Notes under the pieces: generated by a model
Databases searched by the model: none
Seen by the model: only the letters and a program-made list of their open reading frames with translations
Told to the model about the DNA's origin: nothing
Assembly (NCBI GenBank): GCA_011316305.1
Contig: SAUG01000122.1
Location: 1-64,000, forward strand
From: Rusavskia elegans
Lineage: Eukaryota; Ascomycota; Lecanoromycetes; Teloschistales; Teloschistaceae
DNA length: 64,000 nucleotides
Direction of reading: 5' to 3'
Program-made: the position numbers and the translations under genes
Part shown: one piece after another, positions 1 through 10,873 of the stretch
Layout: each line of letters begins with the position of its first letter
Position numbering within the stretch: position 1 is the first letter of the stretch

Positions 1-248
1 TTAACCTTTTTAAAACTTAATTCTAATTCGATCGATTTATATAAATACGAAACGATCTACTAAATAACCTTCTATATAAAGACTCTGTATAAAAATCGAC
101 TTAGTCGATAGAAAAAATTCAAGTATTAGTAGGTCTTCGAGGGATTCGAACCTCCGACCCGCCGGATTAACTCCGTTAACTCCGAAAAGGAACGCTGGAT
201 CCGTTAGGCCGCCAGGTCACGTAGCGTTGCCACTGCGCCACCTAGGCC
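1..248 (-). repeat. SINE-A copy 1, tRNA-derived, cut by window edge
   Basis: Read on the minus strand, the element starts at 248 with GGCCTAGGTGGCGCAGTGG, which contains a good pol III box A (TGGCGCAGTGG). About 90 bases later comes a box B (GGTTCGAATCC, near 135-145). The tRNA-like head of about 115 bases is followed by a tail homologous to the plus-strand copy at 1666-2091, so the two form an inverted pair about 1.4 kb apart. The tail runs off the left edge of the window. The head is too long and its acceptor ends pair too poorly for a working tRNA, so a SINE is the better call. Confidence 0.7.
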
Positions 249-1521
249 TAATATTTTTTATAATTAATATTATAGAGATAAATATATCGCCGAATTAAAT
301 ACTAGATTATAGAATACTAAAAAAAGTAGTATTATTGAAAAATAAATTAGAAAATAAACCTAGAAATAAATAACTAGAAAATATAATAACTTTAAAAGCG
401 AATAGATTATTTAGGCTTAAAAAAATAGATAGAAAACTAAAAAAAAAAAATTATTCCAGGTCGTTTTTAGATATAATAAAAAGTAACTTCGATAGATAGT
501 AATTAGAATCCGGATATAGATAATTTTAAATAGTAAAATTAATCTACTATCTATTATATATAAGCCTATAGTTTTTAATAGAAAATTAAAAGTTATAAAT
601 ATTTTAATTTACCCGAAAGTTATTAGATAGTTTCTAAAAATAAATAAATTATTTAAAACTTTTAAAGTTACAAAAATTAGTATAAGATTTTAAAAACAAT
701 TATAATATAAAAGTTGATATAAAGTTTAGAATAGATTAAATAAAGTTTCGAAAGTTAAAACGATATAATAATTTTTAGTAATAAATAGAAAGCTTCGAGT
801 TTTTATATAATTTAGAACTAGATAATATAGCTAGTAAAACTAAAGGCTAGATTCAATAGCTCTAGTTCTAGAAATAAGCGGTAGTTGATATAAAAATAAT
901 AAATACTCGTTTAGATTATCAAGAGGTTAAAGAAATACGATAGCTAGAAATATAGTCTACTAGCCCTCTATTTTATAGAGATTCTAGCCTATACTAAATT
1001 AGCTAGATAGTCGTTTCCCGTATTTATTATAATAGCTAGAGCTATCTAGATTATTATAGCGCCGATATAGAGCTAAAAGGTTAGCAAGAATATTCTATAT
1101 AATAATTTATAGTAGAATAATTCTTTTATATACCAGCCTTTTATATTAGTATAGTAATATATATAAATTAAATATAGTATTACTAATATTTCTTGAATAT
1201 AGTAAATTAGTAATTTATAAATTAGTAGTTTAAACGGCTAGAAAAGGTTATAAAATAAAACGAAAAAGGTCTATTTAACTATTTATAATTTCGGTAATTA
1301 CCGAGGTATTTATAGAAAGTAGTTTAACTATAGATTACGTTATTCGCCGTATTAAATACTTTATAGGTTCAATAATATATATCGTATCTATCGGAAAAAA
1401 AAAGGTAGAAGTAGATAGAAAAAAAGATTCTTTAAATATCTAAAACGGCGTTAGATCTGATCGGTACTAGCGCTCTCGGCGCCATAGTACAGCTGTTGTA
1501 CGTAATACGTTACTTCCAATA
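249..1521 (-). pseudogene. Ty1/copia fragment C1: gag and 5' leader
   Basis: This is a decayed piece of the copia family described in full at 40919-48517. Its order matches the gag and leader part of that element (about 47100-48300) and of C5 (52290-54065), including the stretch around 900-1090 that reads like 53600-53830. Sense is on the minus strand. It ends at 1521 with the conserved LTR edge ACTTCCAATA. Most of the LTR is deleted: only about 70 bases remain and join abruptly to the leader near 1450. All frames are closed by stops typical of RIP. Confidence 0.75.
1450..1521 (-). repeat. Partial copia LTR
   Basis: The stretch carries the conserved LTR blocks ACTAGCGC, GGCGCC and TACAGCTGTTGTACG and ends ACTTCCAATA, as in the complete LTRs at 48342-48517 and 55224-55399. 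The half carrying the TATA-like block is missing. Confidence 0.75.
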
Positions 1522-1665
1522 GTAAACGTTGAAAAAGTAATAATAATGAAAATAAAAGCAATAAAAGAAAAAGTAGATAGTAAAAATAGTAAAAACGATA
1601 AATCTAAAGATAAATCTATCGAATCTAAAAAATTATTAAATTTTATTATAATAATATCGGCTTTT
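1522..1665 (+). pseudogene. Ty1/copia gag fragment (lysine-rich segment), plus sense
   Basis: The A-rich stretch around 1545-1650 is the reverse complement of the copia gag segment next to the zinc knuckle (about 46180-46290 in C4). Its frame is rich in Lys, Asp and Ser. It runs opposite to C1 next door, so the junction at 1522 is a rearrangement or a separate insertion. Its right edge (1653-1665, AATATCGGCTTTT) is one half of the target duplication of SINE-A copy 2. The same copia copy resumes at 2092. Confidence 0.65.
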
Positions 1666-2091
1666 GGTCTAGATGACGCAGTGGCAACGCTGCGTGACCT
1701 GGAGGCCTAGCGGATCCAGCGTTTTTCGGAATTAGCGGAGTTAATCCGGCGGGTCGGAGATTCGAATCCCTCGAAGGCTAATCTAATACTTAAGTTTTCT
1801 CTATCGATTAAATCGATTTTTACAGAGTTTTAAAATATAGAGGACCTAGTTAGTAGATCGCCTCGGCCTAGCCGTCTCGATCGAAGTAAGTTAAATTAAT
1901 TAAAGTTAAATAGATTACGGATTCTCTTTAGATTTTAGTTCAGATCTAGCTCTTTCGGGAATCCTATTTCGAGTTTTTAGTAAAATATTTAAAGATTAAA
2001 TAATTACGTAATTTGATCGAATTAGCGCCTCTAGCGTTAGATTTGTAAAGGATTAAAATTAAAATCCGAATAGTTAATCGTATATATAATT
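1666..2091 (+). repeat. SINE-A copy 2, complete, with 13-bp target duplication
   Basis: The 426-bp element begins GGTCTAGATGACGCAGTGG, with box A TGACGCAGTGG, and has a box B-like AGATTCGAATCCC at about 1759-1771. It ends in a short TA-rich tail near 2080-2091. It is flanked by AATATCGGCTTTT (1653-1665) and AATATCGACTTTT (2092-2104), 13 bp with one transition. Removing it joins two parts of a plus-sense copia copy in the right order. The target duplication with a pol III-type head is diagnostic of a SINE mobilised by a LINE. The parental tRNA is not certain. Confidence 0.82.
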
Positions 2092-2777
2092 AATATCGAC
2101 TTTTATTAATTTTAGGTATATAATTATCGCTTCTATAGCTGTATCGATATCATAAATTAAATTAGATTCAATTAATAGATAGATATTTAACTATATCTAT
2201 AACTTTTATATATCTTTTAAATTATTCCCTTCTATTAAATTTAATATAAAATCTATCTAAGTTAAATCTATAACTAATATCGGTAGTACTATTGGTTTCT
2301 AAATAATTACCAAAAAAACTATTATATTTAACCATTTTAATAATTCTAAATAACGTTTTGTAATATTTTATAACAATTTATTTATTTTTAGATCCGGTAC
2401 CAACTTTCGATTAATTTTATAAACTTGGAATATAGATATAAAAATGATTATTAAAAACTATAGCTATAAATTTAACTTTAGTATCCCGGATTTGATCTTA
2501 ATTTTCTATATTTATTAAAGTCATTTCTACTAAATATTAATACTATACAATATAGTTCTAGAAAATTGTTTTTCTTTAATTTTCTATTTTCGTTTAAATT
2601 TTTATTAATACCCGATATAGTTTTCAAGGTCTATATTAATAATTCAATTGTAAATTACTTATCTAATTTTCTTAATTTAGAAATAAAAATGAATGGAACT
2701 ATTATAAATTAGCGAATATATTTATTATAATCGATTTTTTTAAAATTTCGAAATTTCATTTATTTTATATATAAGGC
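2092..2777 (+). pseudogene. Ty1/copia fragment: protease and integrase N-terminal region
   Basis: Its reverse complement follows 45490-46150 of C4 block by block, for example the block around TTAATATTTAGTAG and the one around TTGGTACCGGATCT. Sense is therefore plus, opposite to the large copia copies. It continues the gag fragment at 1522-1665 across SINE-A. It stops exactly where the 5' LTR of chromovirus G1 begins. No frame is open. Confidence 0.7.
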
Positions 2778-2982
2778 CAGAAGGATTTACTATACTGCGA
2801 GACGGCTGCTAAACCTTTCGGATACTAACCGCGCTAGTAGCTAGAAGCTTTAATAGAATAAAAACTCTATATAAAAGAAGTTTTCCTCTTTATTAATTAG
2901 TTCTATTATCTAATCGATTTTTTCTTTACAGCTATCTACTATATAGTCTTTTAAACGGGGCCTAGGTTTTCTAATTCTAATT
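2778..2982 (+). repeat. 5' LTR of G1
   Basis: It aligns with 10671-10873. Shared blocks include AGAAGGATTTACTATACT, ACGGCT, CGCTAGTAGCTAG and the TATA box in AACTCTATATAAAA. The outer edges were placed where homology to the other LTR begins and ends and may be off by about 10 bp. Confidence 0.7.
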
Positions 2983-3149
2983 AATCCGAAGTATCGAGAC
3001 AATCTAGTAGTAAAGATATCTTTAAAATGAATAATAACGCGTAATAGTATACGCGAGCCTAGAAGATAATAATTAGATTCTTCTAGTACTATTATTGGTA
3101 TTATAAACTGGAATAATATAACTAATAATACTAACGAAATAATTAAACT

Positions 3150-4260
3150 ATCTAGTACTATCTAATTATTGCAATAAAATCATCCGAGAACCAGTAATAT
3201 ATTAGATTATTATATCTAACTTTTAAATTTATTAAATTGAATCTAATTATTTCTATAATAACTAGAAGATTATAAAAAATATAACTTTTAAAAACGGAAG
3301 TTCGCGAAATAGAATTTAAGCGAGATTTTAAATATATAAAATATAAGAATTCTATAGAATACTATTACCTTTATAATAATAATAGATTCTAAAAAGAATT
3401 TAGAAAGAAAAAGATAAAAATTCTAATATCTAAAAGATAAGACTTTAATAATTATAATTCGCTTTTTATCTAAATCGATAACTATAAAGATTTCTTTTAT
3501 TAGTAGAAATCCGAATACGATAGTAATAACGCGAAGACTATTTTAACTAATCGGCTAGTAGTTATAAATATATTACTATTATAGAAGACCTATTAAAAGA
3601 ATCTTATATAATAAAATATAACGCTAATTTAAAAAATATTCTATAAATATCTAAAAAATTTTATTAATAAATCTATAATTCGGTAAATCGATTCCGAAAG
3701 TAAATTTAAAAATATAAAATAAAAGGACTAGTAAACTATTTCGAAATTTAATAAATATTTTATTCATCTATAAAAAGAGTTCGATATTCTACTAAATAAG
3801 AAAAAACGAATATATAATCTATAAATTAAAGTTCGGAAATCTATCTAAAATAAAGTTTTTCGTTATAGCGACGAAAGTTATTTTATAAATTACTAGAATC
3901 TTCTAAAATTATATATCGGAATCGAATATCTTCTATATACTACTAATCGACTATAAATTAAATTAAAAAATAAGTTAAAAGATAATAAATCGAAAGATAA
4001 TAGTTAACTTTATAGTAAAAACGGTAGTTATAATATATAGGGCCGAAGAAACTAAAACTGAAGTAACCGAAAAGATAGAAATAAAGGAAATTATAATATA
4101 AAAGGCGGCGGAAATCCGAATACGATCTAGATTGATATTTTAATACGGTTTAAAATTATAACAAAAGACGCTATCTACTACGCCTATAACTAAAAGAGAT
4201 ATAAAATAAATAATTCCATTTATTCTAAATACGCCGAAAATTAAAAAAAGCGAAATAAAA
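3150..4260 (+). pseudogene. G1 gag, decayed
   Basis: This tract between the 5' LTR and pol encodes the nucleocapsid-type gag of the chromovirus. At 4167-4215 the frame reads YYAYN*KRYKINNS, the footprint of a CCHC zinc knuckle with Cys and His codons turned into Tyr. That is what C-to-T changes on either strand would give. Upstream sequence is AT-rich with frequent stops. The same tract is present on the opposite strand in G2 (14100-15133), which supports the extent given here. Confidence 0.65.
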
Positions 4261-6183
4261 ATTTATTATCGGGAAAAATAAAGATCTAATCTATATTACT
4301 AGCGTATTAGATTTTAAATAATAGCGGAAATATTCTACTACGATTACTTTTTAGATATATATTAATATCTCGAAAGGGCGTTCCTATATCTAATATTTTA
4401 TCGATTTTAGAATTAAAAGAAATTTTATTTTATAGTAATAAATTAAATAAAATAATGTACCCGAAAGCGATGATATTTCTAAAAATATCTAAACGGTCGA
4501 AAGCTATATTATATATTTATATAGGATTTATAAATTAAAAACTAGCTTAGAAAATCGAGAAAATTTTTTAGAAGATTAGTAAATTAAGTTTTATCGTCGA
4601 TATATAAGGTTATAATATAATTTTTAACTATTTTTCTTTCTACGAAGCCGATCCAGATATCTAATAGTATATTATTATCTAGATATATTTTTATCGGAAA
4701 CGATAGATTTTTTCTATAAATTTATAGTAGTATAATATCGAGATATATAATACCGAGAAATTTATAAATTTAGTAACTTTTATAGTCGAAAATAGAAGAT
4801 ATATTTATATTACTTTATTCTATAAATTATCTTCTATTAGAATAAAATCTAGCTTTTAGTATATAGACGGATTAGCTGCGAGGTACGGTTCTATAATATT
4901 CTAAATAAAAATAGGATTATTTTTTAAAATTATAAATCTTATAAATATATTCTCTAAAATCTAATAAAAAAAGATTAAAATATTAACGAATAAATCGAAT
5001 ATATAATCGATTTTAAGCCTAGTAAAATTTCTAGAACGGGTCCTATTTATAATATATTGTAGAATAAACCTATAGCTATTAGGAAATACTTTTCTAATAT
5101 ACTAAAAAAAGGATAGATCTATCTATCGAATAGTTCTAACGGATCTTCTATTTTATTTATAAAGAAATCGGACGGTAGCCTATAATTTTATATCGACTAC
5201 CGGGAATTTAATATAAATATCATTAAAAATAAAAATCTATTATTTCTTTTATTTAAAATACTAGACTAACTTATATATATACGATAGTATACTGAAATTA
5301 TTTTCGAAATATTTACTATTATATTTATATTAAAAAGAATAATAAATAGAAAATAGTTTTTTATAATCGATATAGCTAATATAAATATTAGATAATACCT
5401 TTTAACTTTATTAATACGTCTACAAATTTCTAGTCTTATATTAATAAAACTTTAAAGCTCTATTTTTGTAACTTTTATATCGTTTATTTCAATAATATTT
5501 TAATTTATTTATAAATAAAAGAAAATTATTAGATATATATTAGTAATATATTCGTAAAGTATTAAAAGTTCTATTCGCCTATTAGCTATATATAAATCTC
5601 TCTAAATACGCGTTTAATTAAATAGAGATTATATTTCTAGAATTTATTATCGGGGAAAAAGATATATAAATAAAATAGTCGAAAATCGAAATAGTAGTAG
5701 ATTAGTTTATATTTTAAAAAATAAAAGATATTTTAGTATTTCTAGATTTTATAGAATTTTATAGATATTTTATTAGAAAGTTTTTTTAAATTATAGCTCC
5801 TCTAATAGATTTAATAAAGGGAACGAAAAAAGATATTCTAAAAAATCTTTTTAAATAGTTTATAAACGCGTAGAAAGCTTTTAATAAATTTAAATATAAT
5901 TTTAAAAGGACTTTTATCCTAAAATATTCAAAATAGAAAGCTAAAATTTATATAGAAACTAATATATTAAATCAAATCGTTAATAAAATTCTAAACTAGC
6001 TATATAAAAAAAGATAATAGTATTTTATTACTTTTATAAACTATAAATTTAAAAATATAAAAGTCTATTAGAATATATATAATGAAAAATTTTATATAAT
6101 TATTTATTATTTTAAAAATTAGAAATATTATTTATAAAATACTAAAAAATTTATTTATATATTTATAGATTATAAAAATTTTC
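4260..6183 (+). pseudogene. G1 pol part 1: protease, reverse transcriptase, RNase H
   Basis: At 5170-5220 the frame reads DGSL*FYIDYREFN, matching the gypsy RT block DGSLRxCVDYRxLN. At 5482-5510 it reads VYFNNILIY, the catalytic YxDDILIY block with both Asp changed to Asn. Near 6070-6183 the frame gives FIDYKNFRYF, the RNase H block TDHKNLRYF. The product would have been the replication polyprotein of the element. The missing catalytic Asp residues and many stops show it is dead. RNase H is cut by N1 at 6184-6197 and resumes at 7165. Confidence 0.85.
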
Positions 6184-6196
6184 GCTATTTTATATT

Positions 6197-7164
6197 TATT
6201 TAATTAATTTTTTTTGGTTTTAGTACCCGGTAAACCAGTGATTCGGTAAGCAAATCAAGCGTTAATATACCAGTATTAAATATATAGTAGTAAAATTTAT
6301 ACCCTAATTTAGTTAATATAAGTAATTGTTCTTTCTATAAAATTTTAATTTAAATTTACTTAGTAATATAACGTATCCTTCTACCGTTAATTTAATTAAT
6401 ATAGAAATTTTTATAGATAAATATACCTCGTAGTTATTATTTCTTCTTTTTTTACTAGTAATACAAGCTCTATAATACCCTTCGTAAGTACTACGACTTA
6501 CTAAAACCCTTTATATACGTTTATATTCTCGTAATAACTATACTATTGCTAATCTAGACGATAGTACCTATATCTATAATAACTATATCTACTTTTACGA
6601 ACGTCGACTATCTTATAGTAACTAGAATAAACTATTCTAATTTCGATATAAATAGCCTCTTTACTATTTTTAAAACGCGCTATCCGACCTTTCTATCTCC
6701 CTTTAATTTAATCGATCGAGTAAAGCTTTTAGCCGTAGTAGCTAGCGTATTATATAGTAACCCTTTTAAAACTATATAGGCTAAAAAGTACTTTAATAGT
6801 TTAGCGGAATATTTAGGTACGGGTTATATAATAAATATAGGCGAAGCGAAAACTATAGATACTTCGTAGTATAGTAGATAGATATAGCGGAAATATTAGA
6901 AACTGATAATTATATATAACGTCGAGAAAGAAATTTATAGTATTTAAATATAGTAGAAGATTCGTAATCGAATAAAAAAAGAAATAGTTAAATAGAAGTA
7001 ATTAACTGCGCTATAAATCTTGCCTGACGAACTATATATCTTTAGCTGTAAAAATTCCTTTATACGTAAATATAATAATCGTTACCGTATATAACGTTGA
7101 TAATATATATATATATATATATATATGAACTCAATATAACTTCAGATAGAAGCCTTCCAGAAAG
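6197..7164 (-). mobile_element. Element N copy 1, non-LTR-type insert with 13-bp target duplication
   Basis: The 968-bp insert interrupts RNase H of G1. It is flanked by GCTATTTTATATT at 6184-6196 and 7165-7177, a perfect 13-bp duplication. Its left edge is T-rich (TTTTTTTTGGTTTTAG), so it carries an A-rich 3' end if read on the minus strand, as LINEs and SINEs do. A second copy with the same two ends lies at 13120-14079, so about 960 bp seems to be the real unit length and not a chance 5' truncation. I recognise no protein and no clear pol III promoter in it. Confidence 0.7.
7103..7126. repeat. (AT)n microsatellite inside N1
   Basis: An uninterrupted AT dinucleotide run near the 5' end of N1 (minus-strand reading). 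A shorter run sits at the same place in N2, near 14028-14038. Confidence 0.9.
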
Positions 7165-8985
7165 GCTATTTTATATTAATTAAAGATTTATAGTATTCGA
7201 TTTCTATATTTAATATTAAAAAGGTAAATTTAATTCTATTTATAGTTTTTCTAGGCGGCTAGATATTATAAAACCGAATAGAAGTAAAGATAATAATAAT
7301 TCCTTTCTATCTATTTTTTAAAATAAACTTCGTATACGCGATTTATAGCCGAAAATCTAAGAAAATACTAGTATTCCGGTAACCGTTTATTTAACTACTA
7401 TATTAAATAATATAGAATTAGATAATCTTTTAAATATTTATACCAGAACTTTACGCCTATTAGTATAGAAGGTTTTTAAAAATAAAAAGATATTTTTAGA
7501 TATACCCGAATCTATAGCGGCTTAGTTTACGAAGTTATAATCTAATAGTAACTATATAATTAACGAAAACTAGAAAAAGAAATTTTCTAAACCGTTTAAA
7601 TAAACTCGCTAGAATAAATTAAAGGACGGTTTATTTTTTTAAAGGCCTATAGTTTATATTTCTAAAGGTCTATATACTGGTAAATAAATATTATATATAA
7701 ATTGAAATAATCTATCTATTGATTATTTTACTATTAAATAGAATTTAGATCCGATTAAATATAAGTATTATTAGCCGGAAATAGATAAAGAAGTTGAATA
7801 ATATATTTATATATATTCTATTTACTAAAAAGTATATATCTATTATTATAAACCCTATAGAAAGTTTAATCTAATTCCGTTTAAAAGCGAAAATCTATTT
7901 TCTTCTATAATAATAGATTTTATAACTAAATTTCTTTCTATCTACGAAGAATCTATATATAGATAAAATTACCGATACTATCTAAATATTTAAATATAAG
8001 TTAATAAATTATAGAATATATATTATAATAAAGAAAAATTTAAATACTAAAAATTTAATAATTTTTTTAAATATAATTCCGTCTATAATTATAGTATGAT
8101 ACGAGATTTAATTTTAGATCGAAGGTTTTTATTTACTAGTAACTTCTGGTAAAGGCTTCTATATTATCTAGATACGAAGCGGAGGTTTAGTATAGCCTAT
8201 TATCTTTAAATTAATAAATAAATAGAACGCTAGAATTAGACGCTAGAGTATTACTTACGAGTTTACTATAATTTTAAACAAGATAATTAGCCGATTTTTA
8301 CTTTAATAGCGATAATGAAATATAATAATAGTAAATATATATCTACTAGTAGAAGCCTATATAAATTTCTAAAAAGCTATATATTTCTTCTAAATTAGAT
8401 TTTCCAGGATAGAAATTCTAAAAGGGATATATCTCTAGCTATTAAAAAAGTAAATTAGTTACGAAGTAATAGAAATTATTTAAAAGATTTATAGTAAAAG
8501 ATTATAAACGAATTGGTAAAATAATACGACCGCTATTATAAAGATTATTCTTTATTAAAAGAAATGAAACATTTATTCTAAACGTTAATATATATATTTT
8601 TAAATCTAAAAAAAAGATGGACTATAGATAATTGAATTTCTTTGAAGTATTAATAAAAGTTAGCTCGTAGGCGTATAAATTAAATCTGACGGAATTATTT
8701 AAAACTATCTATTCTATTTTTTATATTTCTTTATTAGAGTTTTAGTACTCGCGAGGTAATAGAAATCCGGAGTTCTAGCCTATTCTAATAGAAAATAAAA
8801 AGAAATAAAAAGTCGAAAAGATTTTAGATATTTATATAAAATAAAATAAGCCCGAATATTCAGTCTAGTAGGTCGATTCGCCGCTTTATAAAACGTTTTA
8901 AGAGCCTATCGAGTATCTAGCTAATACTAAAAGGGCTATTGAAGCTTTTAAATCTTAAAGAGCTTTTTATAAATCTAATATAAAT
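7165..8985 (+). pseudogene. G1 pol part 2: RNase H end, integrase, chromodomain
   Basis: After N1 the reading resumes in the RNase H C-terminus. The integrase core is visible around 7860-7935 (IIIDFIT, the first catalytic Asp block) and at 8101-8150 (DLILDRRFLFTSNFW, from the SDRGxxFTSxFW block), followed near 8200-8290 by LEYYLRVYYNFK*DN. A chromodomain follows at 8800-8965: VEKILDIYIK, then NKPEYSV, then EPIEYLANTK. Chromodomains on fungal gypsy integrases steer insertion towards histone H3K9-methylated chromatin. Stops fall where Gln or Trp are expected. Confidence 0.85.
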
Positions 8986-10670
8986 ATAATAAAAAGAAGT
9001 AAACCTTATAAAATATAATTATAAAGTTATAAATATAGCTTAAAGTAATAGATATAGGCTATTTAGCTAAAAGAATTCTATTTTCTAGTTTTTAAAAAGA
9101 AAACCGCGTACTTTAAACTACTCTAAAATACTAAAAAATAAACTTTAAAAGAAATTATTAACTATAAATTTACTTTCGCGAGTTATAGGGCCGTTAATAA
9201 TATTCTTTCTATCTCTATTTTTATTTTTATCTTTATCTTCCTTTTCTTCCGCCGAAAAAACGTCGATCGGCGTAGCGGCCGAAGATCTAGCGAAAGGAAT
9301 AGTACGGCGCTTTATAGGAGCCGAAATAGAAGTAGGAACTAGAACCGGAACCGAAATAGAAACTATATAAATAAACGAAAAACCGGTATAAATTTTTACT
9401 AGCTATAAATATATAATCCGAAAAAAGTCGGGGTTAATATCTATATCGATAGGACGTAGATAGAGATTAAATAAAGCGTTTAAAGGCGTATAGATTATAA
9501 AAGTAATAGAGCCGAAAATTTAAAAAAGTATATACTCTATATTAATCCAATAATATATTGTACCGACTGGATTAAATTTAGCCGCGGCTTATTTTTCTAT
9601 GGAAAGATTATTTAAATAACTATAAATATAACCTATAAGTTAATTTATAACGCTATTCTATAATTATAAACTCTATATTGAAAATACAAGAGAAATAAGC
9701 GGTATTATATACTAGAAATTACTATTTTAATAAAAATTCGTCTTTTTTATATATATAGCGGCGAGGGAAATAATACCCGTATTTTATTTAGCGCCTAGAA
9801 AGCTTTTAGTAAATAGTTTCGTATTCGAATTAGAATTATTATATATATTAATTTTACTAGATACGATCTTTGATTCAAGTAGTTTTTCTAATAATTATAT
9901 TATATAGCTACGGCTATAGCGTAAAGTCTTTATTATACCGAAATAGATTTTAAATAATAATAGCTATTTTTCAATTCAAAAATATTTTTACTATATCTAT
10001 AATTAGTAATACTATACGCTAAACAAAATAGAAAAATATAGATAGAAAAAAACATAACTTTTTTATACGCCTAGACAGATTATATATTTTCTATACTACG
10101 AATATATTCGATTACTATCTATTTCTCGTATATAAAAAAATAAAAGATTGTTATAATAAAGGAAATGATATAAAAAATACGGTTTAAAGACTTTATATAG
10201 TATATATACGAATATATAGACTTCTATATAAATTCGAAATATATTATAATTTAGAAATAAATAACGTAGGAACCCGATATAAATAAAGCGAGAAAATATT
10301 AATAAATTAATAGAGGAGCTATATATATTATAATAAAAAGTATATATACTATTTATATTAAAAAGATATAATAAAAAAGAGATTAAAAGTAGAAATAAAT
10401 ATCGTAAAGATATATCTATAAAGCGCGCGGCTATTTATATATAATTAAAAAACTATTAAAAATATATATATCAATTATAAAAGTATATAATATATATACG
10501 GTTTCAGGTTAAATTTTATATAAAATTTAAAAAACAATTTAATAGTATAAATATAAATATAAATAATCTATCTCTATACTATATCTAATTTATATTATAC
10601 GAATTCGAACTAAAAATATAGTATAAAAATCTGAAACGAATTTTAGTATAGAAGGATCTAATTATAGAGC
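8986..10670. other. Unassigned 1.7-kb region between chromodomain and 3' LTR of G1
   Basis: Chromoviruses usually have only a short untranslated stretch here. The truncated copy G2 ends before this region, so there is no second copy in the window to show whether it belongs to the family. Apart from the antisense tract at 9090-9480 I see no recognisable protein. The stretch 9640-10660 is very AT-rich without clear features. Confidence 0.5.
9090..9480 (-). pseudogene. Decayed antisense coding tract in G1 3' region
   Basis: Read on the minus strand from about 9480 down to 9170, a frame stays nearly open and has a protein-like composition. It includes PLNALFNLYLRPIDIDINPD, then SAPIKRRTIPFARSSAATP, then a charged run (SAEEKEDKDKNKNRDRKN). 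It also retains several CG-rich codons (around 9240-9310), unlike its surroundings. The tract runs opposite to gag-pol. I do not recognise the family. It could be an extra gene carried by the retroelement, a captured fragment, or a chance antisense frame. Confidence 0.35.
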
Positions 10671-10873
10671 TAGAAGGATTTACTATACTATAAAACGGCT
10701 ACCAAACCTTTCGAATACTAAAACGCGCTAGTAGCTAGATATTCTAATAGAGTAAAAACTCTATATAAAAAAGGATTTCCTCGCTATTAATTATTTCTAC
10801 TACCTAATAGATTTATTACTCGTATCTATCTACTACGCAGTCCTTTAAACGAAATCTAGACTTTATATATTAC
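10671..10873 (+). repeat. 3' LTR of G1
   Basis: Direct repeat of 2778-2982 with the same TATA block (AACTCTATATAAAA). It ends near TATATATTACA at 10873, where sequence of the inverted copy G2 starts at once. Confidence 0.7.

Larger units (their letters stand above)
2778..10873 (+). mobile_element. Ty3/gypsy chromovirus G1, near complete, RIP-inactivated
   Basis: The element is bounded by direct repeats of about 200 bp that both contain AACTCTATATAAAA. Inside, in order on the plus strand, are a gag zinc knuckle (4167-4215), reverse transcriptase (5170-5520), RNase H (to 6183 and again from 7165), integrase (7860-8300) and a chromodomain (8800-8965). This order (gag, PR, RT, RH, IN, chromodomain) is that of fungal chromoviruses. 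N1 interrupts RNase H. About 1.7 kb between the chromodomain and the 3' LTR is unexplained. No clear 5-bp target duplication is visible. Confidence 0.85.

Noticed and set aside
135..248. A functional tRNA gene with intron
   Set aside because: Box A and box B are good, but the two acceptor ends do not pair and the T stem is broken. A second copy with a target duplication shows it is a SINE head.
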